A stretch of 64,000 nt of DNA from Hyphochytrium catenoides (lineage: Eukaryota; Sar; Hyphochytriomycetes; Hyphochytriales; Hyphochytriaceae). The DNA lies in the NCBI GenBank assembly GCA_900088475.1, contig FLMG01001487.1, positions 59,453 through 123,452 on the forward strand, given 5' to 3'. Below are positions 1-11,929 of this stretch, piece by piece. A program made the translations under genes and the position numbers. The notes beneath the pieces were generated by a model, which ran no database searches, was not told the origin of the DNA, and saw only the letters and a list, made by a program, of their open reading frames with translations. Positions within the stretch are counted from its first letter, which is position 1. Each line of letters starts with the position of its first letter.

Positions 1-958
1 GAAGCTTGAAAGTGAAAGGTCATCAAAGCATTATATTTCCTGCTCCGTCCGGTGACACGAAACGCACCTGGGGTCAATCCAGAAGTGCCCTCGCCCGTAG
101 AAGCTGGATGCCGCCACCACACGAAGGGGTATCTAAGTCTGTGCACCCATCGGTACAAGTCAGTCCCTATCTCTACAAGCTGTGAAACTCTACTTCTGCC
201 TGCTGAGGCGAAACACTTTCAGCTATAACCTCAAAGGTATATCGGTTATCCTGAAGTGACAGTCTCACTCCGGGTTGCAATGCAGATTGTCTAGTGTTGC
301 TGGCAATGAAGCATCAAGCTCTGCTACTGCTGCCGGCCGCGGCTGCATAAGTAGAGCTTATCTTCCTCGATCACAGGGGCTCATCAAACCCAATCTAGTC
401 TCTTCTCTCTCTCTCTTCACCCTTCGCACCCTCGTCCACTCTCGGCTTTCCCACTGCCTCACTCTCACTCCACCCGAGTTCTCTGATATCAAAATCAGCA
501 TCAAATGATAACTGAACTGTAATCCTCCAGTAATCGTTATTCACCCTTCAACTGCAAGCTCAAGCTCTGTTGCTCTGTCTGAAACCTCTGAAGAGCACCT
601 CATGGAGACTATTGCGACCTTCATGCATGTCATACCGCGCCAAGATGAGCCAATAAAAGTAATTTGAGAGGAGGGACCACCGCTGCGGCACTACTGCGAG
701 GGCAATCCAAGGCTGCTTGGACAGTGCAAGCGGCTGCGCTAGCTCTTCGTGTTGCTGGCTGTCAATTCCCAAGGACTGAGGTTGTTGGCTTACGGGTGGC
801 GATGTGGCGTTTTGTCGATGAAGGAACCCTCCTCTTGTAACGCCGCTATGGCATCTGTATGTGCTTCAACAAAGAGCGCTGTAAAGAGTCTCATGAAGAG
901 CACAAGCGTGTTGATCATATGACCATGGTGGCTGCATTTATCTGCCTTGTTTTATATC
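1..958. other. Non-coding stretch downstream of the NTE-like gene
   Basis: No reading frame here shows a family signature or a believable chain of exons. The short open frames are under 80 codons and pyrimidine-rich on the plus strand. It lies just 3' of the minus-strand phospholipase gene and probably holds its 3' UTR plus intergenic DNA. Confidence 0.5.
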
Positions 959-3900
959 TCAAAATAATAGGGAGTCAGAACTTCGTCGACGGAGCCAACT
1001 CCTATTCACACCGAATGGTGTGAATGGAGCAGGAGTGGGAGGATCTTCCGCTCCGTTACCCCTGGGGTTGGTTGTAGAAAGAGAGTTTGAGGAGTGGGTT
1101 CGCTCTACGTCACTCAGCTCTGACGAAGCTTGTAAACTAACCGCATCCTTAGGGTCCCCGAGGTTTGATCCGGTTTGGCCCTTGTTCTGGTCTTGCCCAC
1201 TTGCAAATTGGTAGAGGCTTGCCACCCTTCGAAAAGTCCTCTCTTCTTGCTCTTTGATGTGTTGGGAGATCATCCGCACCATTGCCTCTTTCCACCTCGC
1301 AATCACCTTGGTGCCTTCCTCCCGTCCTTTCTCTGTTAGCTCTGGAAAGTGACTCCAGTCTAAGAGCTTGTACTCCTGAACATGGGGCTGTATGTAGATG
1401 AGGTTGTATGACATTTTTGCCTCTTCAATCAGCTCTCTCAGCTTCTGATTGTTGGTCAGAAAGGTAAGTCCGAGGAGAACATCAGGCAAGAAGGGCATGC
1501 TGCTGTCGTCTTCGCCCAATCCTAGATAGCCTAAGAGTGCCTGCCACAGCAACCAGCCTCCAGAGACGTGACTGTCATACATCGGTAGACCGAGGAAGAT
1601 GTTCTGCTTATTTTCCACATCCACGGCGATGACAATGCCCGGGGCGAGATCCGAGCTCACCAGTACATCCACAGGAAGGTTGTTAACGTATCCTCCGTCA
1701 ACCAATGTGTCACCTTCAACACGCACAGGGGGTACTAACCCTGCCACTGACATTGAAGCGCGGACGTACTTCCAGAGAGGACCTATCCGGGGAGCGGATA
1801 CAAGCGCAAGAGAGGGAGTTAAGGCAGGCGCAGGTGAAGGTGCCAGGTGAAGGATTGTCAGGAAGCCAAATTTGCCGTGGTCATTTCGTCGCGCTATGGT
1901 GCGGTTAGAATGAAGTCACGGAGAAAATAGGTACGAGGTGAAGCAAGGCGACCCAAAGCTCAAACAATAAAAACAATACAGAACTAGCCCAAACTAATCA
2001 AGGAACAATGCAAAGGAGGGAAGAACTGGGACCAGCGCAAGAGTGACTTGCGATTTGTTCATCTTTACCGGTCTGGTGGATTTGCTCTTTTGAATGGGTG
2101 ACATTGGTGGTGACACAGAAAAAAGGAATCCAGAGATCTTCGACCTGTACATCCCCAAAGACTTCTTTAAGCAGGAGATCCATTCCCTGCCCGGAAAAGT
2201 ACGAGAGGATAGGGAACGTGATATCTGCCAGAGAATTGATTGGGTCGCCCATGTTTCGACAGAAGTGTTCCAACAGGGGATGCAGGGTGGTCGTACACAA
2301 CGTCATAGCATAGAGGGCTGCAATCATTGAACCCTTGAAGTTGGGTCGAAATGGGAGCACGTGTTAGCATCTCTTAGTCTCTCCTCGATCGCATGAGATA
2401 AAACACGTGGGCTAGATCTAACAGAGGCTCTCAGAAGGATTTTTGGGTTAATAGAGGTTCTCTAACAGAAGGATTCACGGTTAGAGTAGCGGCCAGCAGC
2501 AGGAGGCCTCTCTAGATGGGTGGAGAAAAGAAGCTTAATTTACTAGACCATCTTATCATAGATGCTTATATACCTGAGAGGTTCCGCCGATAACGTCAAC
2601 AGGTACAGAATGAGACTCCAGAGCTTGCAGCACCCCAAAATGTGCTAGGCCTCGTGCTCCACCTCCTCCTAAAACTAGTCCCACGCTATGACCTGAGAGA
2701 TGGCGGGCCAACCTGACCAATATAGCAATGGTGAGCGCGGGAGAGCACCCAGTCTTCGCGGCAAAAAAAATACGGATGAGAAAGCGCAACTTGTCGCCAT
2801 GCAGCCATTCTAGGAACCAGGAGACAGAAATAGCGGGAGTGGAAGTCGCGATATACTTGAAAGTAAACATTTGCTCAGCTTTGCCCAATAAGCCAACCTT
2901 TCTAGGTCCATCTTTACATGGTCTATGGTCAACCGGAGGTGGTGATGCTGCCTGATCTTTCTCTCAACGAACCATTCGCGAGTGTGGCTCGGCAGCTCCG
3001 GCATGCCGTAATGGAGCAGCACTAGCTCCTTTAGGGCATAGGATCGCCGTGAATGGTAGGAAGGTGAAAAGAGATAGCTCTCGATGGGACTGAGATAAAT
3101 GGTTGCAAGGGGACATGTACCACATCAGGCCGGCGTCATCAGAGCATGCTATCTCTAGGATGGAGCTTGCTTCAAAATGAGGGAATCAAATAGGAATGGC
3201 TAAAAAACGAGCACTTAGGGCATCCCAACTACCACACTAAGCACCACAAGGGACAGCAAGGCATAGGTATAGTACCTGAGCACTGGATCTGCCCCTCCAT
3301 CTCCAACAAGAAGAATGCAGTCTGCCATTCTAATGCAATATTTTGTCCACTGATATCGAGAGGAAAGGTATGAGTTGGCGTTTTTCGCACACAGAGAGAA
3401 TGGTAAAGATAGGGCCGCGAGTAAGGATAGTGGAATGCAAGGGCGTAGTGCACACGCCAGTGCTTCGGGGAGTTATGAGATGTTGGCAGCCGTAACAAAG
3501 CCAGCTGTTAAGAAGAAGGGTATGACTAATACACAGAAGTCTAAATCACAAGGCAGGTATGGGATTGGGAATTGTTTCACCTCTGAAAGAAAGGAGTCTG
3601 CCTGGTACACGACGAATCGATACTTCTCTTCAAGGTCGGTGAGCCAGCTAATAATCCTTTGCTTAGAAAAGAGTGATGGAGTCGAATGGCTTGCACTTTC
3701 CCCGAGTGCTCGCTCTACCGTTTCGCTGTCAAGGTAGAACGTGGGGCCACTTAATCCTAGCGCCGGGAGAAGCCTAAGAGTTGAGAGTTATGCTTAGAGG
3801 TGGGCAGTCCGCTGTACATGGTAGAGACGGGTGGAGAAGGTAGAGACGGGTAGAGAAGTTACAGACAACCAGGATATCGCCCTAGTTGTCAGGCCGGTGA

Positions 3901-6900
3901 TAATTTGGAGAGGCTAAGTGTTCCCACTCTGCTCATCACTTCTCTCAAAAGCAAGTACTACAATGTACGAAATACAAGAAGATAACGAACAGGAAGGGCA
4001 TTAACGATTCGAGAAATGAGTTCTCTCACCCTTCCGCGAACTGCTTCATGTGGACGAGCTTGCTTCCTGCAGGTATTAGAGTTACATTGCAAAGGTTCCG
4101 AGAGATTGTTCGGGGGCTTGGTAAGGAATCCCCAGACTCCACTCTGAGGCTAGCTTCCAAAGTTTGGCGGCTACGTCGTAAAGAAGAGGGAGGACGTTAG
4201 CCAGTGACATAACAGGAGCCAGAGCATTCACTCTTGGTTATCGGGCTGTAACAGAAGCCATNNNNNNNNNNNNNNNNNNNNNNNNNNNNNNNNNNNNNNN
4301 NNNNNNNNNNNNNNNNNNNAAGAGACGGAAGGCGGCGCCGTCTGGAATAGCTTCACTTTTTACTGCCTCCCCTTCTGGGTAAGAAGTAGCAACCGCCGCC
4401 CAGGGAGGAGGGAGAGGCATGGTCGGAGTGAAAACGGTCCGTCCACCTTTTTGCACCTCCACCTGACGGGCCAATTGAACCAGGAAGCGCTCCATAATAT
4501 TGGGATATATCTACAGAGGGGAAGAGAGAGACATCCCATTACATTTACTCCTTCACTCCAATAGGGGTTGGAACGGGCAGGCAGCAATAACAGAAGCAAG
4601 AGGAACAGGCTGGAAGTTTAGAGTTCCAATACTTTATGACAGAAAGCTCAAAAGTCGGCATACGAGTTGTTTCTAGTGATTAGCGACAATCGAACTAAAT
4701 GCAATAGGATCTGCGGATTGCGGTGCAGTCCAGTGATACCTTGCAGATGTGATGAAACGATGCTTTAGATACAGTCACAAGTAGTGTGTCCCGCACAGCA
4801 TAGACTGTTGAATCCCTAGTGCCACCGGTAAGAAGAGAGATATCTCCAACAATTTCACCGCGGCCATACTCGGATCCCCGCCGACCTTCGTAGAGTGTTT
4901 GCTTCCAGCCATTCCCTGCTAGATAGAACAGTCCTTAAGAGAGAGAAAAGAGGCGAATGGCAGGTTCAAAGTCCGAATCCAAGATGCACTGGCAGACCAA
5001 TCGAAGTGGGAACAAGTTCAAACATGCACCACAAGAGTCGAAGACATGCACTCGAACAGGCCGAGAGGTCAGAAATCAGGACTCAAACAGATGAAAGATA
5101 GGAGAAATGTCACAAGAACAAGGTTAGTTTTGACTAACAATCCTGAAGAGAAACAAAAGGGTACCAAGCGAAAAAAGAAGACTTGGAGTAGAATCTCTCG
5201 CGCACCGCTTTCAGCAGTTCCAAGAGCAAGTGGAATGGTTCTAAGTCTACCGCTAATGATCACGAAGAGCTCAGTAGCTTCGTCGCCGTGCTGAGCCAAG
5301 GAAAGTTATGAGTGTACTTAGTGGGTCGACACTAGAAAGCATAAGGAAAGACGATACATCCTAGCACCCCTAGGCTGGCCGTCGCGTAAGGATTCAACGC
5401 GATGGTAGGAATGAGGCTTACGTAATGGACTCTCTCCACGGCTGAGCACATGAAGGCAACACTCCACTGAAACAGGTTCAAAAAGGGAATTCTACCTTGT
5501 ACAAGATGTCTCCTGCCCGGAGCCACATTCTCTTCATGCCTAGCCCCAAAAAGATACGAACATAGGGAGCCAGCATTTTACCCACATAAATTGGAACCTT
5601 CGTCAGCACCCGGCGCCAAACTGCAGCTCCAGAGGCGTCTGTGGAGGCGGAAGCAGTCAGAATCTGATTAGTGCTGATCAGTCGGCATCAAGAGATGCCC
5701 ACACCCGAATGCAGTATCAAACGCGAGAAGAAAGAAGCATTCTTCAATCAATCAAGGTGCTTCTAAAGCTGTCAAGACCTTTGCGGGACAACATCTGACT
5801 CAACAGCCCCATGAGTAGACAGAGTATCGATGGAACAGGGCAGGATATCGGATGCAATGTAGGATGCTTTTCAGGTCCTCCTCTCCTACCTAATTCAGAC
5901 TCCGGGCTCTCCTTCCCCACCGTCTCTTCCTCTTGCTGATCTTCAAATACGTAAAAGCCTATGCCGCTGCTCGTGCTATCAACCGAGTTGGAAGAGTCGG
6001 TGGAGCGTCGGCGACGGTGCAGCTGGCGAAGAGGAGGCGGGAAAGAGGAACCTCCGTGGATATCTGGACAGCAGGGTAGGTTGGAAAGGCCAATTAGCAA
6101 TGGATATTTAGACAATAGTCAGGGCGGCGTAGCCAGAAGCATGCCATAATGTAGAGGGAGGGGTTATCTGAAACTCTTCGACCCACGAGCAATGTAGGTA
6201 TGCTTTTTAGTTTCTTTAGACGGCACATACCTGCAAACACCTTTATTGGCAAAGCAACTACTTGAGTGATTCCTACAGCCTGACAAAGCTCTGAACGAAC
6301 TGAGCCACAAAAGCTATCGCGCCAGCCCATTAGAGCCCCAGGTCCCGCTTCCTCCAGTTGCTGTAGGATGCAGAAGAAGTAAGGAATATTAGAACATTAA
6401 CACACGTGTGGCGAGACAATAGCGACGAGGAGGTTTGTAAGGGTCAGTCCAAAGCGTCAAATTGAGGGTTACATACCACCAATTGGCCGTCTCCTTTCTC
6501 TGCAAAAGTCCTCAACTTGCCCTTGACAACGTAAAAGAAGCAGTCCGCCTGCTCTCCCTCTTGGTAGGCAGGTTGTGTCGGGCCGAGGAGTTCGACTGGG
6601 CAAAGAGCAAATTTTCGAATCGGACGTGAAGGAATGATCAGATTAGGCAAGTAATGGCAGAGCCTTAGCAAGTGCATCATTGAACTTACGATGCCCTTGT
6701 TCTATTAAAAATTGTCCTTCAGGGCTGTCAACGGGTATGACCACCTCCGTCTTGAAAGTAGGAGTGAGTTCCGCAATCTCTTGCAAGCGGAAAACGTCGT
6801 AGAGGACATAGCTTGCCACTTTCCACTGTCAAAGAAGTAGAACAGTGAGAGAGAGGTTTAACCACATGGAAAGAGATGTTACGCAGGAGAACGAGAACCG

Positions 6901-8509
6901 AGAGAGACTCATAGGCTGTGGGTTATGTCCATGAGCATACCTGCCTAACCGTCGTGTTTAGAATGAAACTTATTATGGCCGAAGGGAAGGCTTCCAGACA
7001 CTGCCTGAAAGCCTGGCGATCTAGCTGAAGGAGAGAACTTTTGCTCTTGGTCTTTGCTCTAATCATTCTTTTTGTATCCTCTCCTGCAAGGAGATCATTC
7101 TCGCCAAACGACTGGCCGCTTTGGAAAGAGGATAGAAAAGTCAATGGGACTTCTTCTTCTGCGTATTCCCTGAAAGCGGCCGAATCACTGTCTGATACAG
7201 TCCGACGAAGGGACGGTGGAATTGGGTCCTGGGAGGCGGAAGCGACGTCAACACTTTTCGCAGTGCTTCTTCTTCTCTTGCCATTCTTCTTCGACTTGGG
7301 TTTCGTTTGCCTGGTCCCGTCACCTGTAGAAGCTTCTTGCATGGCTGTGGTTATGGCCGCTGCTGGCGTGGACAAAGGGCGTCAGTATACGACCGCGACA
7401 AACTATGAAAGACACGCTACAGAGTTACACTAGCGAGAACTGTGAATGCCTAAAGCGGGGACGAAAGACCGTATGGAGATGGATTGAAGAAAGAGGTAGA
7501 CATGGAACAAGTGCTGGCAGACGCTAGTCCCACAATAAAGGAGTGCAGATGTTTAGGAAGAATAGAAGGAAAATGGGAAGATTTGGACATTATAAGCAGA
7601 GCACAAGCGGTGCGAGGCACGTAAGGGGAATGGAGACCAGGGCAAGAAAGAGAAAATTGATTTTGGCGCTACTTTTAGAACGCCCGGTGGGCTCTCGATC
7701 GTCCTGGTCTTGTACACTGGGTCCTTGATCTCTAAGTGTGTAGATATCAATGACACCTTCCAATAAGACAAACATGCCAGAGTCGGTGGGCTCTCCGACG
7801 TCAAAGAGGACCTCCCCAGCCTCTATCTCTACCCGCTTCATACGCTGCGAGATGGCCTCCACTTCGTCTCTACTCATGCAAAGGAAGTGAGGCAGCTTCT
7901 GAAGCATGCGTAGCTCGCGTTGCTTGTGTATATCGGCACCCACCAAATCAGTCTCGATATCTTGGTCCTCCACAATGGGTGACTCCGAGGCGAAGCTGTG
8001 TCTCTGAAAGAGGATAAGGTTGCCCAATAGAGGAGGAGAAGGGAAGGTGGACACGAAAGACACATTATTAATGGCAGGAATAAGAGAGACAGCGAAGGCA
8101 GTCAGACATGGTAATGGGGCAATCGGAACGGAAGACTCGCGTCGCCCACCTGAAGTAAGTGGGCTTCGACTTCCTTCTGGTCAAGGGCAGCGGCTTCATC
8201 GGGCGACTGCACCCTCGGCTCGAAGTGCTCCTCCTTGCGAAATATTCTCCGAATATTTTTGAGACCTCGTGGGTTGATGAGGGTTCTTCTGCGTAATCTG
8301 ACCCAAAGGTAGAAGCGTAGACCAACGTACGAAGATGTGATGAAGAAAAACTTCATCAAGTTCTTCCATCGTATAATGCGGCGTTGGAGAAACCTGTACC
8401 ACAGGAGTGCAATAAAGGAACCCGCAAGTAGACGCCGGAATATGGGTGATATGGACACACGGCGTGGCCTGGTCACAGAAGACTCCTCCTCCTCCGTCTT
8501 CTCCTCCAT
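959..8509 (-). CDS. NTE/Nte1-type lysophospholipase with cyclic-nucleotide-binding domains and patatin domain (multi-exon)
   Basis: Patatin-like phospholipase of the neuropathy target esterase family. Family members hydrolyse lysophosphatidylcholine and phosphatidylcholine at the ER membrane. The first exon (start 8509) encodes an acidic N-terminus and two hydrophobic segments, including [15 protein letters not shown]. Cyclic-nucleotide-binding-like modules follow: one around 7.9-7.0 kb ([28 protein letters not shown]), one around 6.7-6.2 kb ([16 protein letters not shown]), one around 5.6-4.8 kb ([32 protein letters not shown]). The patatin domain occupies about 2.9-1.0 kb: oxyanion motif [14 protein letters not shown], nucleophile motif GTSQG assembled across the intron 2334-2573, and catalytic Asp in DGGYVNNLP. 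The intron 1783-2068 joins IHQTG to [10 protein letters not shown] in frame. The stop is at 959. A 58-base N run (4262-4319) hides part of the linker. Both catalytic residues are present, so it looks functional. Exact exon ends in the middle are inferred. Confidence 0.9.
3820..3857. repeat. Short tandem repeat inside an NTE-like gene intron or linker
   Basis: Two imperfect copies of a roughly 20-base unit built on ggtagagacggg sit next to each other. They lie between recognisable exons of the phospholipase gene, so they are probably intronic. Confidence 0.5.
4262..4319. other. Assembly gap (58 N)
   Basis: A run of undetermined bases inside the NTE-like gene, between the third nucleotide-binding module and the patatin domain. 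It may hide exon sequence. Confidence 0.99.
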
Positions 8510-9291
8510 AGTGTGACTTTGTATGGGGAAACGAACTTAGCAGGTATCAATCCCTCTTGCCTTGGGCTCTGGCACTGTGCACATTTTGAAGTCAGCCCAA
8601 TCAGACGCAGTAAAGTGGAAGGTCTGGAGTTCCGGCACAAGCAGCGCACCCGGGATCTGAACTTTCCGCAAATAACCTCTCCAGCTAGGAACAACCAACG
8701 AAAACGTAGATGAGGCAGCCTCCTAAAGGAGTCATAACCAGCGGCGCCATAACGGACACCGAAGGGGAGATGCGTGCACCAGATAGGTGTTAAGACTGAG
8801 ACGGACTGTTATTGAGACGGACGGAAGGAGATGCCGCGGGAAAGCCTGAGCGGCGCTGTCAACACTGGCCACAGATCGAGCAGACCCAGCTGTTGGTCGC
8901 CTCAAACAGTTCCTTGTCTGTTCCTTGCTATGATGACGGTTCGGTTCGTATCCTCTTTTCTCGTCGTGATCCCGCTGGGTGGGACACTTCACTGTCTGAG
9001 GTTTGACTCGGGATGGGTGGGAGTCACAATCCCTGGCACTGAACACAGAACTTCAACCGATAAAAAGAGCTCGCTGGCTGCGTTCGCCACGGAGATTGGA
9101 AGATTTCGGAGATTCTTTATTAGGGGAATTAGCGTACTGGCTGCAGAGACCGGCTGAGGAGAGTCGAACGGATGCTTCCCCACAGAGCTGGGCCGGACAG
9201 TCACATCGCATGGGTGTGAACTGCTTTACCTAACACTCTGCGCCGCATTAATTGATAAATACTGTGATGTGTTCTATTACTAACGGAGACG
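8510..9291. other. Intergenic, probable NTE-like promoter region
   Basis: This lies between the start of the NTE-like gene and the stop of the CCT-motif gene, both on the minus strand. Short frames overlap on both strands but none shows a recognisable domain or splice chain. It should contain the NTE-like promoter and the CCT gene 3' UTR. Confidence 0.45.
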
Positions 9292-10586
9292 CTACGTGAG
9301 TGCCACTAGCTCATAAAGCAGTTCTTCGTGCTCTTTCTTGACAAATCGTCCCTTTACCCGCAGTCTGGAGTCTGAGGAGAGTAGCCAGAAAGAGCAGGAG
9401 ACAGTTAGTCAACATCATTGCCCTGATAGGCAAGAGTTGGCTGCCCGTGTGGTACCTGCAAAGTGCTTCCTCACATCGTAGTCCACCTTTTTGACCCAGA
9501 CGCGCCGAAGCCTTTTTTCGAGGAACTTCTTTATCCGAAGTTTCCTTGACCTGGGTGAGTATTTCCCAATGTAGGGCCGCTTCTGCTCCTTGACAGCCGA
9601 TAATTCCTGAAGTACAAGTTAGGATGGGAAGTGGCCGTAGCAGGGGTCCCTACCACTTACCAGTCGAACCTGAGATGATATCGGCAGCGTAGCGTTGGTA
9701 AGATTTAGGACGTCCGTATTGGCAAGAGCTTGTTTATTGGTCTGTTTTATACTCAAGTCTGCATTCTCCGGAAGCTCGTAACTGCTCATCTGTTGGGCAA
9801 AGTACCACATTTCTTCAAAGCCGGTGGGACTCTCGAGCCCCTTGGGGCACTTCATAGCACAGTGCTGATTCTCCTTTTCATGGCTGCAAAAGCTGGTCAG
9901 ACCAAACATCTGCCACAAACCAGGTACAACCGAGCTTTGAGGATACCTTTCCTTTGTTATGGAAGAAAGAGCTAGCAGAGACTGTGCAATGGCTAGAGAC
10001 TCCTTGTCCTGCATCCCTGGCTGGAGCCTGTGCACACCCACATCACATAGACATGTCATTTACACTGATGAATCTATCCGGCAGATATGGATGGGTAGCG
10101 ACCTCACCTGGACTCTGTTCCATTTGCCAAGACTGTCATGCTGAGACTGGGAGGTGGCACACTGGTATCTCCAGAAATATAGACTATTACAAGAAGCATG
10201 CAATGTTTCTAGCCTACAAGGGTGAAGTTGATGCTCCGCAATACTGCGATCAGCTTTTCAGCATCCCTTAGTCTGTATGGTCAGGATTTGTCGGTCCCTT
10301 CTTGATTTGCACGTCCCTACCAAAAGCCTAGATGATGGCCGGCGTGTTCGCAGCTTTCCCCCTCCTTCCTCTATAGCTAAAGGACAAGCAGATTGGGTCT
10401 GTTCTTCTGTCGCCAACATAGCGGCATGATGATGGAGCTGATAATGATAATGGCGCTTGGAACTCTTACAGCCGAGGAGACAACGCTTGACTTGTCGGGT
10501 TGACTGGCGCCCACGCCGGTGTCTGTGGCTCCTGATCGGGCACTGCGAGAGGTCACCGTTTCTCCTCCAGCTTCAACAGAGCTATC
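9292..10586 (-). CDS. CCT-motif protein (5' end unresolved)
   Basis: The last two coding segments assemble a CCT motif, the basic nuclear-localisation and protein-interaction module of CONSTANS/TOC1-type regulators. The penultimate exon reads through YIGKYSPRSRKLRIKKFLEK and a short intron then joins KHFA to DSRLRVKGRFVKK in perfect frame; the stop is at 9292-9294. The junction gives the family-typical VDYDVRKHFADSRLRVKGRF. Upstream in-frame exon candidates are serine/threonine-rich and acidic: 10470-10586 (39 codons between a good acceptor and donor), one near 10160 and one near 10035 (DKESLAIAQSLLALSSI). No B-box or response-regulator domain is visible. In plants such proteins act in light, clock or plastid gene regulation; the role here is inferred only from the motif. 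The start codon probably lies upstream of 10586. Confidence 0.75.
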
Positions 10587-11929
10587 CTACATATAAGATG
10601 CTAACATGACAGACCAGCACAAGTAAGCCGTTCTAATCGAGGATGTTTGTGATCCGTATCGTACAGTAACTGTACACTTCGTGCTTCAAAGGGAATGATT
10701 CTTTCTGAAAGAAACATGGAAACATTCATTCTGTTTTATTTACTCCTCCAGCTATAAGGCCTTCTTACCTCTACTAATGGCTGGCAAAGGTTTCCTTGTT
10801 TATTTCTGTTCTTTGGTATGCCATTGGAAGGGAAAGATTGGTGTCCTTTCGGCCGACTTCAGGACTCAGAGTGCGAATCACGACTCGCTTGTCCAGCCAC
10901 GCAGAACACACTTCGACTTATGCGGCGCTGTGTGACAGTCTAGGTCCGTCCCTGTAGAGCAGTATGGCATTGCCGGGAAATTCAGAGTTAAGAAATTCAT
11001 TTCCTGATGTAGAGGATACGTGCCGGCTGGGTGACAGCGAGACAGATACATTTGGTGAGAAACGATGGCTATGTTCAGAACTAGGTTATCTCTTTCAAGC
11101 TTCAGAGAGGGAAATTACTGGGTGATGAATCTTTAGAGAGGAGCCCAACAACGCCGGGTTGCTCGACTGGAACCACAGGACTTTGAATAAAAAGAGGGAG
11201 CGATATGCTCGGAGGAAAGGACAAGAAGACACGTAGGGGGCGAGATGTGCAGGCTTTAGGCTTAGAGGGTGGCAACTTCAACCGCAAGGCCAGGCAACTC
11301 CGGGCTTACTGAAGAGCTCTGCCTAGGACCGATTCGATTGACGTCATGACCGAAAGTTTGTAGGAACACATTGGAAATGGGGAAGATCGGATCTTGGTTA
11401 GCAAGGGTGAGCTCGTCTATACCATTCCATTTCCTTTACCGGCGGCAGTCTTCACTAGCTATCTCGATAGCAATGATGTTTGGCATTTCTGTCTGATACT
11501 GAAATTGAGCTTAGCAGCGGTTCCTTCCAACAACGTATTTCCAGCTTAACTGCAGTGCGACAGTGATGTTTATGATCCTTACTAGTGGCACGGTGGTGGG
11601 TTGTTGTTTGGACGATAGAGAACTTGCCACTAAGAACTCTATAGTCTCCAGGTGGTGGCAGAACGAATATCAGCTCGTGCCCTGCTTCGCACGGTGGCAT
11701 CATCAAGCAGTTGAGGGGACTACAAGCATCGCGGAGCAGAGATCTCAAGTAGAAGTACAATACCTAACTAGATCGCACTTTATCAGTATTTGACATAATA
11801 AATAACAAACGGAGAAATGACAAGCCCATAATGCGAATTCTGCCCTCAACGGCAAACGAAAAAGGGGCTCTCTGCTTGCGAGCAATCTCTGTTGCATTGC
11901 AAGCAGGCAGACTTTACTGGTCGTAGACA
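10587..11929. other. Intergenic / possible 5' exon of the CCT gene
   Basis: Probably contains the first exon and promoter of the CCT gene and the 3' flank of the EME1-like gene. Open frames at 11455-11793 overlap on opposite strands; neither has a recognisable motif. Confidence 0.4.

Noticed and set aside
8812-9233. Overlapping frames on both strands, checked for a tRNA or small gene
   Set aside because: No cloverleaf with a proper T-loop (GTTCRANNC) and acceptor stem could be folded by eye; no protein motif.
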